From assembly GCA_022828595.1 (NCBI GenBank), contig JAKGHH010000002.1, forward strand, positions 87,946,076 to 88,010,075: 64,000 nucleotides of DNA. The letters are read 5' to 3'. The stretch is from Nelumbo lutea. Its lineage: Eukaryota; Streptophyta; Magnoliopsida; Proteales; Nelumbonaceae. How positions within the stretch are numbered: position 1 is the first letter of the stretch; each line of letters begins with the position of its first letter. The notes beneath the pieces were generated by a model. That model saw only the letters and a program-made list of their open reading frames with translations. It made no database searches and was not told where the DNA came from. A program made the translations under genes and the position numbers. Below, one piece after another: positions 54,694-64,000 of the stretch.

Positions 54694-57600
54694 GAGTGGC
54701 AGTCGATTAAAACTACCATTGAAGATCTATTGACTGCCACTATATAAATCATATAGGGGGGTTTCCACTTTTCCTCCTCTATGCCTCTCCCCCTTCACGA
54801 TTCATCTTCTTCCTGCACTCTCCTCTCCTAGCTATCTCTCTCTCTCTCTCTCTCTCAGTCATGTCTCTCTCTCTCTCAATCATCTCTCTCTCTCTCTCGC
54901 TTGCTCTCTCTGTGTTTGATTTAAGAAAGAGCAAAAAGCTGAAACTCCAAATGTAAAGGAAGATCAATAGGTAAATCTCTCTCTCTCTCACATTGGCATT
55001 TGATCCTAATATAGTTCCTAAATGTTTAGATTTTCCTAAAACATTTCCAATTCTATGATGAATCAATTAACGGATTTTACTTTGGACCCGAAGAAGCGAG
55101 TTGCTACACAGCTTCTCATGTTGATTACACTCTTCTCTATCTTTGTATATACCTACTCCCAACTATATGGGTTAGCTATGCGAATGATGAATCTTGTTCC
55201 ACCATTCCATTTTGTTTAATGCCATCCTTCTCGGTATGTAACTACGTATTTATATGTGACTGTGTGCATGTTTTCATTTTATGGAGATGCAAATGTAGAG
55301 TTTCATGGGCTTAAATGGTCCTACCTAGGTTGTCCTCTGTTATCTTATGGCTTTTCTGATTTGAACTATAAAGTTTAGGTTATTTTCTTGTTTAAGATTG
55401 TCATTCAAAGAAAGAACGCAAGGATGTCTTCTTCTTCCTTTTTGGAAGCCATAGGGTAGTCTTGCTTCACTAAGATATGCTCACCTTATTACTGATAAAA
55501 AGAAGATATCTTATTGCAAGAAAGGAGTATTATATTGCATATCTATATCAGGTTTTGTTCAGTGCTTGAATGCTACAATACGGACAATCTAATGCAGAAC
55601 TAAGACACTAGAAAGATGAATTGTAGTAAAACAAAAAAAAAGAGAAAGAGAAAAATGAATTATTGTAGGGATTCCCCTATATATTAGGCCCTGGGCTTGA
55701 AGTGTCTAGGAGTCTAAGACTATTTTATATTTTTCTAATAATATTGTAGGTGTTGTAAATTAATTAAGTACAGGTTATTGCTGAATTAACTGATAAAAGA
55801 GATTCTTTCTGAGTTAATTACATTTGTAGCTGCTATTCTGTGAACAATGGAGAAGAGAAAACTTCCTTAGTTATAATTAAGCTTTATATTTGAATCACAC
55901 ACTACTAAAGAGAAGATTCATTCCTCTTTAAGAATTGAAAATTGTCTAATCGGTTTTATTGAGAAACAGAAAAGCTTTGTTCCGCTTTAAGAAACAAAAT
56001 TTCTCTAGTTAGATTTATAAAGAAACAGAATCTTATCATTGAACTGTGTGAGCATCTGCACTAGAGCAAATTGACCTATGATCCAATCAAGTCCTAGGGA
56101 ACCATTACTTGGGCCAGTACCTTGGGGATCTGGACCTTCTAGTGTAGGAGATATAGTAGTGTGACTTAATCTTCTTAGGTCCTATTGGCCATGGAGATTC
56201 CATTTGCATTAAGATTATGGCACTGCTATAGGGACTCAAATCTGATGCTCTCGTTGGGTTACTCTCACCTTGAGGTTGGAGAGCGGTTTTCAGGTTTATT
56301 GGATGGATGAGGGTGTGATGACTGATGAGTGATAGTGACCATGTCGGCTACTTTTAAATTTCAATTGAGGAGATGAGAGAACATATTACAATTCAAATCT
56401 ATCTAATCCCTCACTACTGTAACAATTGCTTCTCTCAAATTTGGGCCGGGTTAGCCTGAACTTAACCTAGAATCAGGTTAGATTGGGTTGGATTGAACCC
56501 TTGGGAAACCTTATCTAATCCAATATCTTCATATATTGCATGTATAAATATCTGGTATGTTTTTATCTGCTATGGGTAAATCTGATGTGGTAGATAGTCA
56601 AGCCATCTTCATTTTTTTGGATTAACAGAGCCCCCAGGTTGGAAATAACCTTTTTTTTTAGCATCTCTAGTACTATTGAGCTACTGTTGAATCCACCTGA
56701 AGATTCACTAGCCAACTCAACAATTATTTCTAAGTCTAATTTCTATCTATTTCATTCAATGTTCAGTCCTTGGTTGTTCTGTATAGCCTTTATTCCCCAT
56801 ACTAGCCAATAGCATCTTATGGAATACATTGGACATCCAATAGATTAGTTGAATTTTCATAACTAGAGATTCTTCAACTTAATTTTTTATTACAACAATA
56901 TACATCTTCTAAAAAATTCACTTGTCAACTCTAAATCTAATTTTGAGCCTCATTTATATTTTCACAGTCCATATTTAGCCAAAAGCAACTTATTGAATCT
57001 ATTCAGAATCTAGTAAACTAGCTAGATTTTCACCAGTAAAGATTCTTTGTGCCTTGATATTTATTGCAACACCACCACACTTTGAAAATTGTAACTTTAG
57101 TTTGGTTGACCTACCTCATTTACTGGTATCAGAGCAAATTTTTCCTACAGAATGCTTTCTAAAACAAAATGACAAGGTAAGAAGTCTTGTCTAAATTGAT
57201 GCCCGAACTGGTAGGAAGTCTTGTCTAAGTTGCTTGTTGTTATTGAAAGCAACATTGAATAGAATTTGATAAACTGTGGATAAGTCGATAAGATGAATAA
57301 TGTCAATACAAATTGGGGGTAGTAGGTAAGTTTCTTCTTAAGATTTTCTTAAGGGTAGTATAATGGGACCATATCTTGGACTTCTGTGATCCCAAGAAGC
57401 ATGTTTTGGAGAATGTTGGGAATCATAAATATCACAGGATGTCTTTGTCATGGAGCTCAGGGACAAAACTAAACACTCAATATCTTATTTGTATATGCAC
57501 AAAGTTCCTGCTTATATTTCATATTTTGTAATCTAAAGGTCTGTGGCACTCTGTCCCATTATAGGGACAAAACTAAACAATCATTATCTTATTTGTATTT

Positions 57601-57981
57601 GCACACAATACTTGCTTATATTTCATATTTTGTAATCTAAAGGTATGTGGCACTCTATGCCCTTGACTTAGCATTGTTATACAGATTCCAATTACATTAT
57701 TGTTAGGTTAAGTAGGAGTTTACATAATATAGTTATACAGCAAAGAATAAAATAAAATGGTGACTGATTCGTCAAAATCCTTGGATGGGATGGCCCTTGA
57801 TAGAGAACAATGGTGGGACAAGATTCCCGTAGCCGATCGAGTAGTTGAGATTAAGCGTGAGTTGAGTTAGTTGAGGATGGTTTAATGTCCACTGAAATGA
57901 ATTTTATAAGATGAAACCTTTGATAATCCTTTTATAAGAAATTGTCTTTTTTTGTTACTAAGTATGTTATACTTTTTACAG
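54694..57981. other. Interior of the CACTA-like element, left part
   Basis: Begins with sub-terminal repeats (54,694-54,745), then a CT-rich tract (54,834-54,913) that could be a captured 5' untranslated exon. The rest is AT-rich intron-like sequence. 55,150-55,235 (ACTCCCAACTATATGGGTTA..) and 57,790-57,860 (..ATTCCCGTAGCCGATCGA..) resemble phrases common at plant LINE 3' ends. No gene before 57,982 is recognised. Confidence 0.45.
54834..54913. repeat. CT microsatellite, interrupted
   Basis: Several (CT)n runs separated by CAGTCATG, CAATCAT and similar words. Confidence 0.95.
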
Positions 57982-58060
57982 GAATACAGCAAAAAGCTTT
58001 TATGTTGCTAGCAACTTCTTTGAGATTCTTAACCAGTTTGGTGAACTCCAACCTGATATG
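57982..58060 (+). pseudogene. LIP5/Vta1-like gene fragment, exon A
   Basis: After the acceptor ACTTTTTACAG the reading frame gives NTAKSFYVASNFFEILNQFG, then ELQPDM. This matches the conserved segment of plant LIP5 (the Vta1 homologue that activates the SKD1/VPS4 ATPase in ESCRT-dependent multivesicular-body sorting), just before its linker. The downstream end has lost a clear donor: after GATATG the sequence turns to SLEPCFFSANM. Exon B follows 170 bp later in the expected order. The N-terminal exons of LIP5 were not found. It is a partial gene copy lying between CACTA-like ends, so capture is the likeliest origin. Confidence 0.72.
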
Positions 58061-58230
58061 AGTTTGGAACCATGTTTTTTTAGTGCTAATATGGTGTTTA
58101 TTTACCAAGTTTTAAGGTTTAGAAAGAATAAGTATCTTATACTGCAGGTATTGATAATTCTGATATTCTTTGACAAATTGTATTGTCATCACTAGGCTTT
58201 TTTGAATAATTTACACAGTTGTGAAAACAG

Positions 58231-58355
58231 AAGTATGCCACATGGAAAGCAGCAGATATAAGGAATGCATTGAAAGAGGGGTGGAAGCCTAAACCTGGCC
58301 CTCCTAGTGGTGACAAAGATTTATCAATCCCATCAAGTACCCCAATGGTGCATAT
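58231..58355 (+). pseudogene. LIP5/Vta1-like gene fragment, exon B
   Basis: Acceptor GTGAAAACAG, then KYATWKAADIRNALKEGWKP, KPGPPSGDKDLSIPSSTP. Plant LIP5 has a closely similar run (K-Y-A-A-W-K-A-A-D-I-R-K-A-L-K-E-G) directly after the exon A segment. After SSTP the family continues with S-G-A-Y or similar; here the same residues appear only after a one-base deletion (CCAATGGTGCATAT), followed by a donor GTATGTTT. The C-terminal Vta1 region was not seen. The high conservation of this stretch against the frameshift suggests recent decay. Confidence 0.75.
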
Positions 58356-59956
58356 GTATGTTTCTGAACTTGACAGTAGCTTTTATCTCAAATTAGTTTG
58401 ATCGAATTATGTGCTGATTAAATAGACTTCGTAAGGGGAATGTGATTTCTTGCCAAGTAGGAAGCTATTGATGGACAAAAATAGTTTCACATACTAAAAA
58501 ATTATACAAATATTTATTTTTAAGTAGAAAAAGGAGAAACCAGAAGATCTTATTTCAATACTACAACTTTTATGTTTATACATCTTCTGATATCTACAAA
58601 TTTCCTGGTATTCCTGGATTTGCAATATAACACAATTTTGGAATTGGCTACCATATCCTATTACTCTATATATAGAAAACGCCCCACCAAGGTTGTATTG
58701 TTGTAAAAAAGAAGAAACTATATAAATGACACGGCCATTTTGAGTTGAATGCCCAGTACATAATGTAACCCAAAAATCCTATATATTTCCTCTAGTTAGG
58801 TTCCCGACCGATCAAGTGCACTACGTGAAGCATCATAGCATGTCCACGTAAAGCATCATAGTATGTAAATACTAGATAGTGACATCTCCCCCTTCTTCAA
58901 AGTATTCTCCTCCCAAGACCCCAATTATATGCCCTCCAATTTTCTCCTCCAAAGACCCCAGATAGCTGGGAGCAACATTTGAATCCTTTATATAAACCCA
59001 TTTAAAAACTCCTAGCATGATGAATGAATGAATGAAGAGTTTTCTCTACCGATATGTTTGGTGCTGACTCCAAACTTGTGAAGGTGTTGATTCTTTCATC
59101 TCTAGTGACTCCAAACTTATTGCTTTATAGATGTTTGGTGTTGACTCCTTCAATTTCACTCTTCAAGACTTTGAGCAATGAGGATGTAACAGTGGTTAGG
59201 ATCAACCCATGTCCAACCTCTCTTTAATAGGTGGGGACTGACTTGTTGCTGGGGCTGACTTATTGTTGTAACAGCTGTTGACCTACCATGGCTGGGGATT
59301 GACTTAATGCTGTAACAGCTATTGACCTACCATGGCCGGGGCTGTCTTATTGCTTTACTTTCAGTGAATAAATCATTAAATAGGTGAGGTGACTGTACAT
59401 ATTTGTACTTGTACTGTTACCAAACTAAATTAAGCCTAAAAGACACACCAATAATCCATTTAGTTACACTTATTCAACTCTCTTATTTGCCTTAATGAAT
59501 TGCTGTCCACCCATCCCTTGAGTTAATTCAATAAAATTTTTTGAAGAGAAAGAACGAAGAATCATGTGTACAGAGGCTGTGCAAAAGAGTATTGACAATC
59601 TGTTGTGTCGGATTAGTCATGGTGACAATAGACTCCATTCTTGGAATCTACTAAATATTATAGGATAATAGAAATTTTATCATTCAATTAAATTATATCT
59701 TAAGGTAGGAACCTAGTTTGTTAGTATCTCAATCATCTATATTAGCAGTGGGGACTGAATATAGGCCAAACTTGCGGATATCTACATGAACATGAGTTAA
59801 ACTTAGTGAATTTAGACTTCAGCATTTGTCCTTATATTTTACAGAAGTCATTTCTTATATTATAGAAGTTGGTTGATTTGGATTTTACAATTTCTCATCA
59901 GTACTATGAAGTTTTTCTGCAAGGAAATGATGAATTTTAAAATGGTGTTGTTGCAG
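58356..59956. other. Intron-like or intergenic region
   Basis: AT-rich with no recognised exon. 59,220-59,350 contains two near-identical phrases (GGGACTGACTTGTTGCTGGGGCTG and similar, about 50-60 bp apart) around GTTGACCTACCATGGC, a small local duplication. Confidence 0.5.
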
Positions 59957-60055
59957 ACACCAAATTCACCCATAGTAGCAGGGAGTTCTGGAGGTAGAAA
60001 AACCAGCAAACGGATCATACTAGTCTATCATGGTTCTATACAAAGCAATGTGGAG
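59957..60055 (+). pseudogene. Exon of an unrecognised gene (first of two)
   Basis: Exactly 99 nt open between a strong acceptor (TTGTTGCAG) and donor (GAGGTAAGAAAC): TPNSPIVAGSSGGRKTSKRI, ILVYHGSIQSNVE. I do not recognise the protein. The small-residue start is probably a surface loop and RIILVYHG looks like a beta strand followed by a turn. The frame is in phase 0 with the exon at 62,160, so both belong to one gene. Whether it is a captured piece or the end of a real gene cannot be told. Confidence 0.5.
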
Positions 60056-62159
60056 GTAAGAAACATATGACCTTTTTTATTGGTAACAATCAAAAATTTG
60101 TTAGATAATGGAAAAAGAATGGTATACGCAAATGATGTGCAAACACTGCACTAGTTGGCTTACCAACACTAGTCACCCGTCTTTCTACGTTAGTGCTTGA
60201 TATTGATATTTGTAAGGAAAATCCCAGGCCATGAGGTAAGAAACTTCTCTTATTGAAATTCATTATGAGTGTTTTGACGTGAGAATTGAGCTTTTTTGTC
60301 TTCTCTTCAATTCCCTATAGAAATGATTTGAAATGCACTTTACAATTACTAAAATGGTAACTTTGGATTTCTTTTTATGTACCATCCTAGTAAGCTACCT
60401 AGCTAGCTTAAGTTAACAAGAGTGGGTTAGACTTAGACAGATCAGTGCCATTATCCATGGTGATCATCATCTCGTGGAAGGAATGTGGCTTATGTGGTTG
60501 AGCTTTGGTGGGTTTTTTTTTACTTTGTTTTTTCATGGGGGAGAGATGTCCCATCTTATAATTAGGAGCTGATAGAGAGGTTGGTGGGTTTTGGGAGTTT
60601 TTAAGTGTTTGTTTGACAAGTCTTGGTGTTTTTTGAAAGAATTATGATTAATGAGTAGTCAAGACTCAAGTTGAAGCTCATAGTTTCATGAAGGGGTTCA
60701 TGGAAGTAATCTTAATACATAATGCATTCCACAAAGTGGAAGAATGCTCATGCATAGGGTCTGTTGGGATGTGACAAATCAATGAATCCCTGAATTCCGT
60801 TGGCACTGGAATCTGCATATTTACTTTCCCTGTTTTGTGCAGAATTGCAATGTCCATTCTTCCCAAACCCACATGAGCATCACAGAGAAAGAATGAAAAG
60901 GATTAGAGAAGCAGTTTCTATTCTCAGTCCTGCTAGCTAGGCTCCGAGTTAGTTCCCATAATTATGCAACCCAAGCAGGCCAGGCCGGTTGAACCCATAA
61001 AACCATAAACCTAACCTAGCCTCTACAGGCATTGAAATGAAATCTATCCATATATAGAATAGGATAGAGGGAATGCAAGCGAGGGAGGGTCATGTGAATA
61101 GAAGATGGCATTGAAATGAAATCGTTTAGTCCAGCTACACAATCACTACTTCCAGTTTCTGTAGTTTTCATTGGTTACTTTCTTGAGTCATGAAGCCACA
61201 TTTCAATTGGAGCTTGAGTATTAACTTGAGAATGGAATTGAATAAATAAATAAATAAATATATATATATATATATATATGTACATATATGTACATATACA
61301 TATATAGGCATGGAGATTTTCATTTTTTTAACACTAAGTACTAGCACTCGGGCTTTAAGTACGCTGTACGTCCAGGCTCCAACTCCAATTATGCCATGCA
61401 TGCATGGTTGTGTTTATGTTTATAACAATGAACCTATAACATGATCACCTGGTTACTAAATTGGCAAACTTATTATGTTTGTTGAAAGAAGAGCAGATAT
61501 ATGCAGATTTATATTTATTTTATGTGATGGTTGTGGACTCGTTCTTTTTTCTTCTTGCAATCATCCTCTCATGTACACCCTTGCTCTTTTATGTTTATAA
61601 TAGAGGTTATCTTTTCTCAAATAAAAAAAAGTTAGGTGGTTCACCCTAGTTTATTGCATGATTGAACAAAGCTTCTTTTAAAATTAGTCTTTGGTTTTTT
61701 ATTTGGTTATTTCAATGAGAACATGCTGCATTAAGATGCTATTGTTTTTCCACTGTATTTTGACACTTTTAGTCCATTTCTAATAAAATAATCTATAGTT
61801 TCAAATATCATAGAGTTGGCTACTTCAGAAATTTTAGATATTGCATTTCTGCAATTATAATGTTTAGTTAATAGTAACACCAGGGATTCTATTATTCATT
61901 AGTTAGTTAGTGGATTACCATGTCAATTGACTTGTTATGCTACTTGAATGCTACTGATCTTAAACTATGAAGTGAAATAGTCCTAGCCTTTTAGGTTTTC
62001 AATGATCTGAATGACCAAATACCACCCAATACTGGACAACCTAGCACAATTCATGCCTTTTCGGAGTAGATTGCTTCACTTGCCATGGTTCATTTACTTT
62101 TGTGATTAACACCATTCATCCTGTTTTTCTGTTGACTTAATTATATTGAAATGATGCAG
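60056..62159. other. Intron between the two unrecognised exons
   Basis: About 2.1 kb, AT-rich, with an AATA/AT microsatellite at 61,241-61,310. No other exon is seen. A pyrimidine-rich tract precedes the acceptor at 62,159. Confidence 0.5.
61241..61310. repeat. AATA and AT microsatellite
   Basis: (AAAT)n followed by (AT)n and ACATAT-type repeats. Confidence 0.95.
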
Positions 62160-62291
62160 GTTTTCCCTTTGCTTATGCAAGTTCTCTTCCAAAGAGCAGG
62201 TGTCACTGGTTTGGCAGTTCATATGCAGCGTTCCTATAGTGTTTTTGGAGGATTTTCTACCATGGATGATCTCCCATCTTTCTTTAAATGA
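62160..62291 (+). pseudogene. Terminal exon of an unrecognised gene (second of two)
   Basis: Acceptor AATGATGCAG, then 43 codons and a stop at 62,289-62,291: VFPLLMQVLFQRAGVTGLAV, HMQRSYSVFGGFSTMDDLPS, FFK. The residues are well ordered (hydrophobic helix, glycine turn) with no stop, as in a real C-terminal exon, and they continue the frame of 59,957-60,055. The protein is not recognised. It lies about 570 bp inside the right sub-terminal repeats of the CACTA-like element. Confidence 0.5.
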
Positions 62292-62859
62292 ACAAGAGGA
62301 TGTTGTGCTTTGTATTGGAGAAATTGTTCCTAAGGAAAAACTACTGCAATAAGTAGAGTGTTTCTAGAGGATTTACTGTGCTTGGTCCCCTTGCAACTTC
62401 TCAACATGGATATATTGCCCTGCATGCATTTCATCATCTCAAAATCAGAAGCTTTCTGGGACAAAGAAGAGCTGAAACACTACAGCTTGAACACTAAGGG
62501 GTGCCCATCAATTTGAGATAAACTACAAATGTTTAGAGAGATCAATTTGAAGCCACAAATAGAGGAGACACAAGAGAACAAACCAAGAACTGATTGCATT
62601 GTGAATAGAACATTTCTTCTACAAACCAAGAATTTACCAAATTGAAATTAAGATGTATTTGTGATTTGAATGTTTTGAATGGAGAATGAGTTTTTAGATT
62701 TTATTTGTAATTGATGTTTTTTATTTTTGTATTTCATTTTGATTTAAATGAATATAGAGAAAATAAGTTATTTGAAGAAAATTAGGAAAAATTAAAAAAA
62801 AATAAGTTATTTGAAAAAAAGTACGACTTTCACTAAAGAAGTCCACGGCTACCACTAAA
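62292..62859. other. Probable 3' untranslated region and spacer
   Basis: AT-rich with no ORF of note. T-rich stretches and AATGAATATAG near 62,747-62,757 could serve for polyadenylation. Near 62,780-62,820 the sequence becomes A-rich, then the CACTA-like repeats begin. Confidence 0.45.
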
Positions 62860-63044
62860 ATTTTATAGCAGAAGTTGTGATTGCCGCTAAAAGTGTTTTT
62901 AGTGACAATTTAAATCTTATACCAGCAATCGAGAAAACTGCCGCTAGAACGTCTAGTGATAGATCTTTCAACGGTAGTTTGTCGACTACCGATAAAGTAT
63001 GTAGCGACAGTTTTAGAGACTTCTAGCGGTAGTTCCTTGTAGTG
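62860..63044 (-). repeat. CACTA-like right end: sub-terminal repeats and terminal inverted repeat
   Basis: On the minus strand it starts CACTACAAGGAACTACCGCT at 63,044. Repeated words of the type ACCGCTA, GTCGCTAC, CCGCTAGAA and their inverses follow over about 190 bp (for example GCCGCTAAAAG at 62,892, GCCGCTAGAACG at 62,941, AGCGGTAGTT at 63,026). Sub-terminal repeats bind the CACTA transposase in known systems. Confidence 0.7.
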
Positions 63045-63268
63045 CCAACGTGTGCTAGATAACTATGGGAGCATACCATAGGAGGAGATTCAATTCTAGG
63101 GGAATCATTTTCAATCAAAACCAATCATCTTCCTTCAATTAAGAGAGATTTTTTAAGCAGCATTCTTTTCAAATGGGACAGTCATTCTATTGCATTTCTA
63201 CACAAAAATGGGTTGTCTCCTCAAGCTTTGTTGTTCGGATTATCATCCTCCAATAAAGAGGGGAAATT
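63045..63268. other. Short region between CACTA-like end and Tat-like LTR
   Basis: 224 bp with no recognised feature. Confidence 0.5.
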
Positions 63269-64000
63269 TGTAAACACCCCATTTTTGCGCCCTTTATTAT
63301 TTCTGCAGCACTTTGAGCTTCAAGCATGTTTCACCTTGACCTCTCAACCAACCTTCATGCTTCACTTGACCTCTCAGCCAACCTGAGGGTATTTTCAGAA
63401 TTTTAAAAAAGTTGGGGCCTCAAATATCCAAGACTAGATACATAGAGCCCAAAAATCTGAATCCAACACCGTTTACCCCTTCATCTTAACACCCAAAGCC
63501 ATAACCAATTTTAATCGTTCGATCAGTCATTTTGATCCTAAACCTCATTTTATGCCAAATCAGAAATCCAAAACCATAGGCACATAAAGCCCAAAAATCC
63601 AAATCCAATGACACCAAGATCACCCAAATCAAACATCGTTTACCACATCATCCTAAGATCCAAAGTTAAAACTAATTTTGATCATCCGATCGGAGTCATT
63701 TTGATAATGAACCTCATTTCACATCAAATCAGAAATCCAAAATCATTAGTATATAGAACCCAAATCCAAATCCAATGACACCAAGGTTACTTGAGTTTGA
63801 CACCGTTTACCCCTTCACCTTAACACCCGAAGCCAAAACCGATTCCGATCGTCCGATTGGAGTCATTTTGATCCTAAACCTCATTTTATGTCAAATTAAA
63901 AATCCAAAACTATAGGTACATAGAGCCCAAAAATCCAAATCTAATACCATTTAACCATTCATCTTAACATCCAAAGTCGGAACCAATTCCAATTGTCTGA
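63269..64000 (+). repeat. Second Tat/Ogre-like LTR copy, plus orientation, cut by the window edge
   Basis: Starts TGTAAACACCCCATTTTTGC, homologous to the inverted LTR start at 26,523 (TGTAGACACTCCATTTTTGC), followed by GCACTTTGAGCTTCAAGCAT in both. From about 63,420 it carries the same tandem repeat: TTTTGATCCTAAACCTC variants at 63,534, 63,703 and 63,870 (G of TTTTG), spacings 169 and 167 bp. It contains an inserted repeat of ACCTCTCAACCAACC (63,338 and 63,371) not seen in the left copy. Confidence 0.85.

Larger units (their letters stand above)
52901..63044. mobile_element. Probable non-autonomous CACTA element carrying gene fragments
   Basis: The right end (62,860-63,044) reads, on the minus strand, CACTACAAGGAACTACCGCT and then inverted and direct sub-terminal repeats around ACTACCG / CGCTAGAA, a CACTA hallmark. 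Near 52,901 the plus strand has CACTAGTACTAG, and at 54,700-54,735 the phrase GTCGATTAAAACTACCATTG with AAGATCTATTG, a diverged inverted match to 62,958-62,990. No transposase was found. The 3-bp flanks (TAC and CCA) do not match, so the left limit is uncertain by some tens of bases. Confidence 0.5.

Noticed and set aside
55055..55219. Small 54-residue membrane protein (MMNQLTDFTLDPKKRVATQL..)
   Set aside because: Its second half coincides with a phrase (CCCAACTATATGGGTTAGCTA) common in plant interspersed repeats, so the frame is probably chance.
57780..57880. Coding exon (..ALDREQWWDKIPVAD..)
   Set aside because: It resembles a phrase common at plant LINE 3' ends and has a stop soon after; not strong enough for a separate feature.

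Overview
The window looks like nuclear DNA of a flowering plant. It is dominated by plant LTR retrotransposons: Ty1/copia elements resembling the Angela/BARE lineage, Ty3/gypsy elements resembling Tat/Ogre and Athila, and a CACTA-like DNA transposon. I see no intact cellular gene, rRNA, tRNA, operon or CRISPR array. The species cannot be fixed from the sequence. Lineage names come from recalled family hallmarks, not from a search.

First nest (1-27,372). The oldest layer is a broken plus-strand copia element ('copia 3'), read in four pieces: 16,474-17,652, 19,245-19,604, 21,430-21,628 and 26,524-27,372. It is split by element 1 (Angela-like, minus strand, 1-3,694 plus 13,241-16,473, its 3' end off the left edge), by two solo Angela-like LTRs (17,653-19,244 and 19,605-21,429), and by a long Tat/Ogre-like solo LTR (21,629-26,523). 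That Tat LTR itself contains another Angela-like LTR (23,436-25,142). Element 1 is in turn split by element 2 (3,695-13,240), a full-length Angela-like element flanked by a perfect 5-bp target duplication, ATATC.

Second nest (27,373-51,138). A Tat/Ogre-like gag remnant is followed by an array of alternating 61- and 77-bp repeats. Next is a Tat element in minus orientation (32,431-49,757). It has a 3' LTR, an antisense ORF with its own TATA-like box, and a pol gene convergent with that ORF. It is split by a 5'-truncated copia element (34,236-38,010), by an Athila-like element that keeps gag, protease and the integrase C-terminus but lacks reverse transcriptase (38,730-46,241), and by a solo LTR (47,168-49,005). 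It ends against a Tat-like LTR end plus primer-binding site (49,758-51,138).

Right third (51,139-64,000). This part is lower in repeats. It holds one exon of an IQD-type calmodulin-binding protein without its start codon. A probable CACTA element (about 52,901-63,044) follows, containing two exons of a LIP5/Vta1-like gene and two in-frame exons of a gene I do not recognise. The window ends inside a second, inverted copy of the Tat LTR seen at 21,629-26,523. Both copies carry a tandem repeat of about 169 bp.

Most coding remnants are broken by stops, frameshifts or lost catalytic residues, so the window is mainly a record of insertion and decay. The exceptions worth attention are the captured gene fragments, the two LTR-associated tandem arrays, the antisense ORF and the RT-less Athila-like element.
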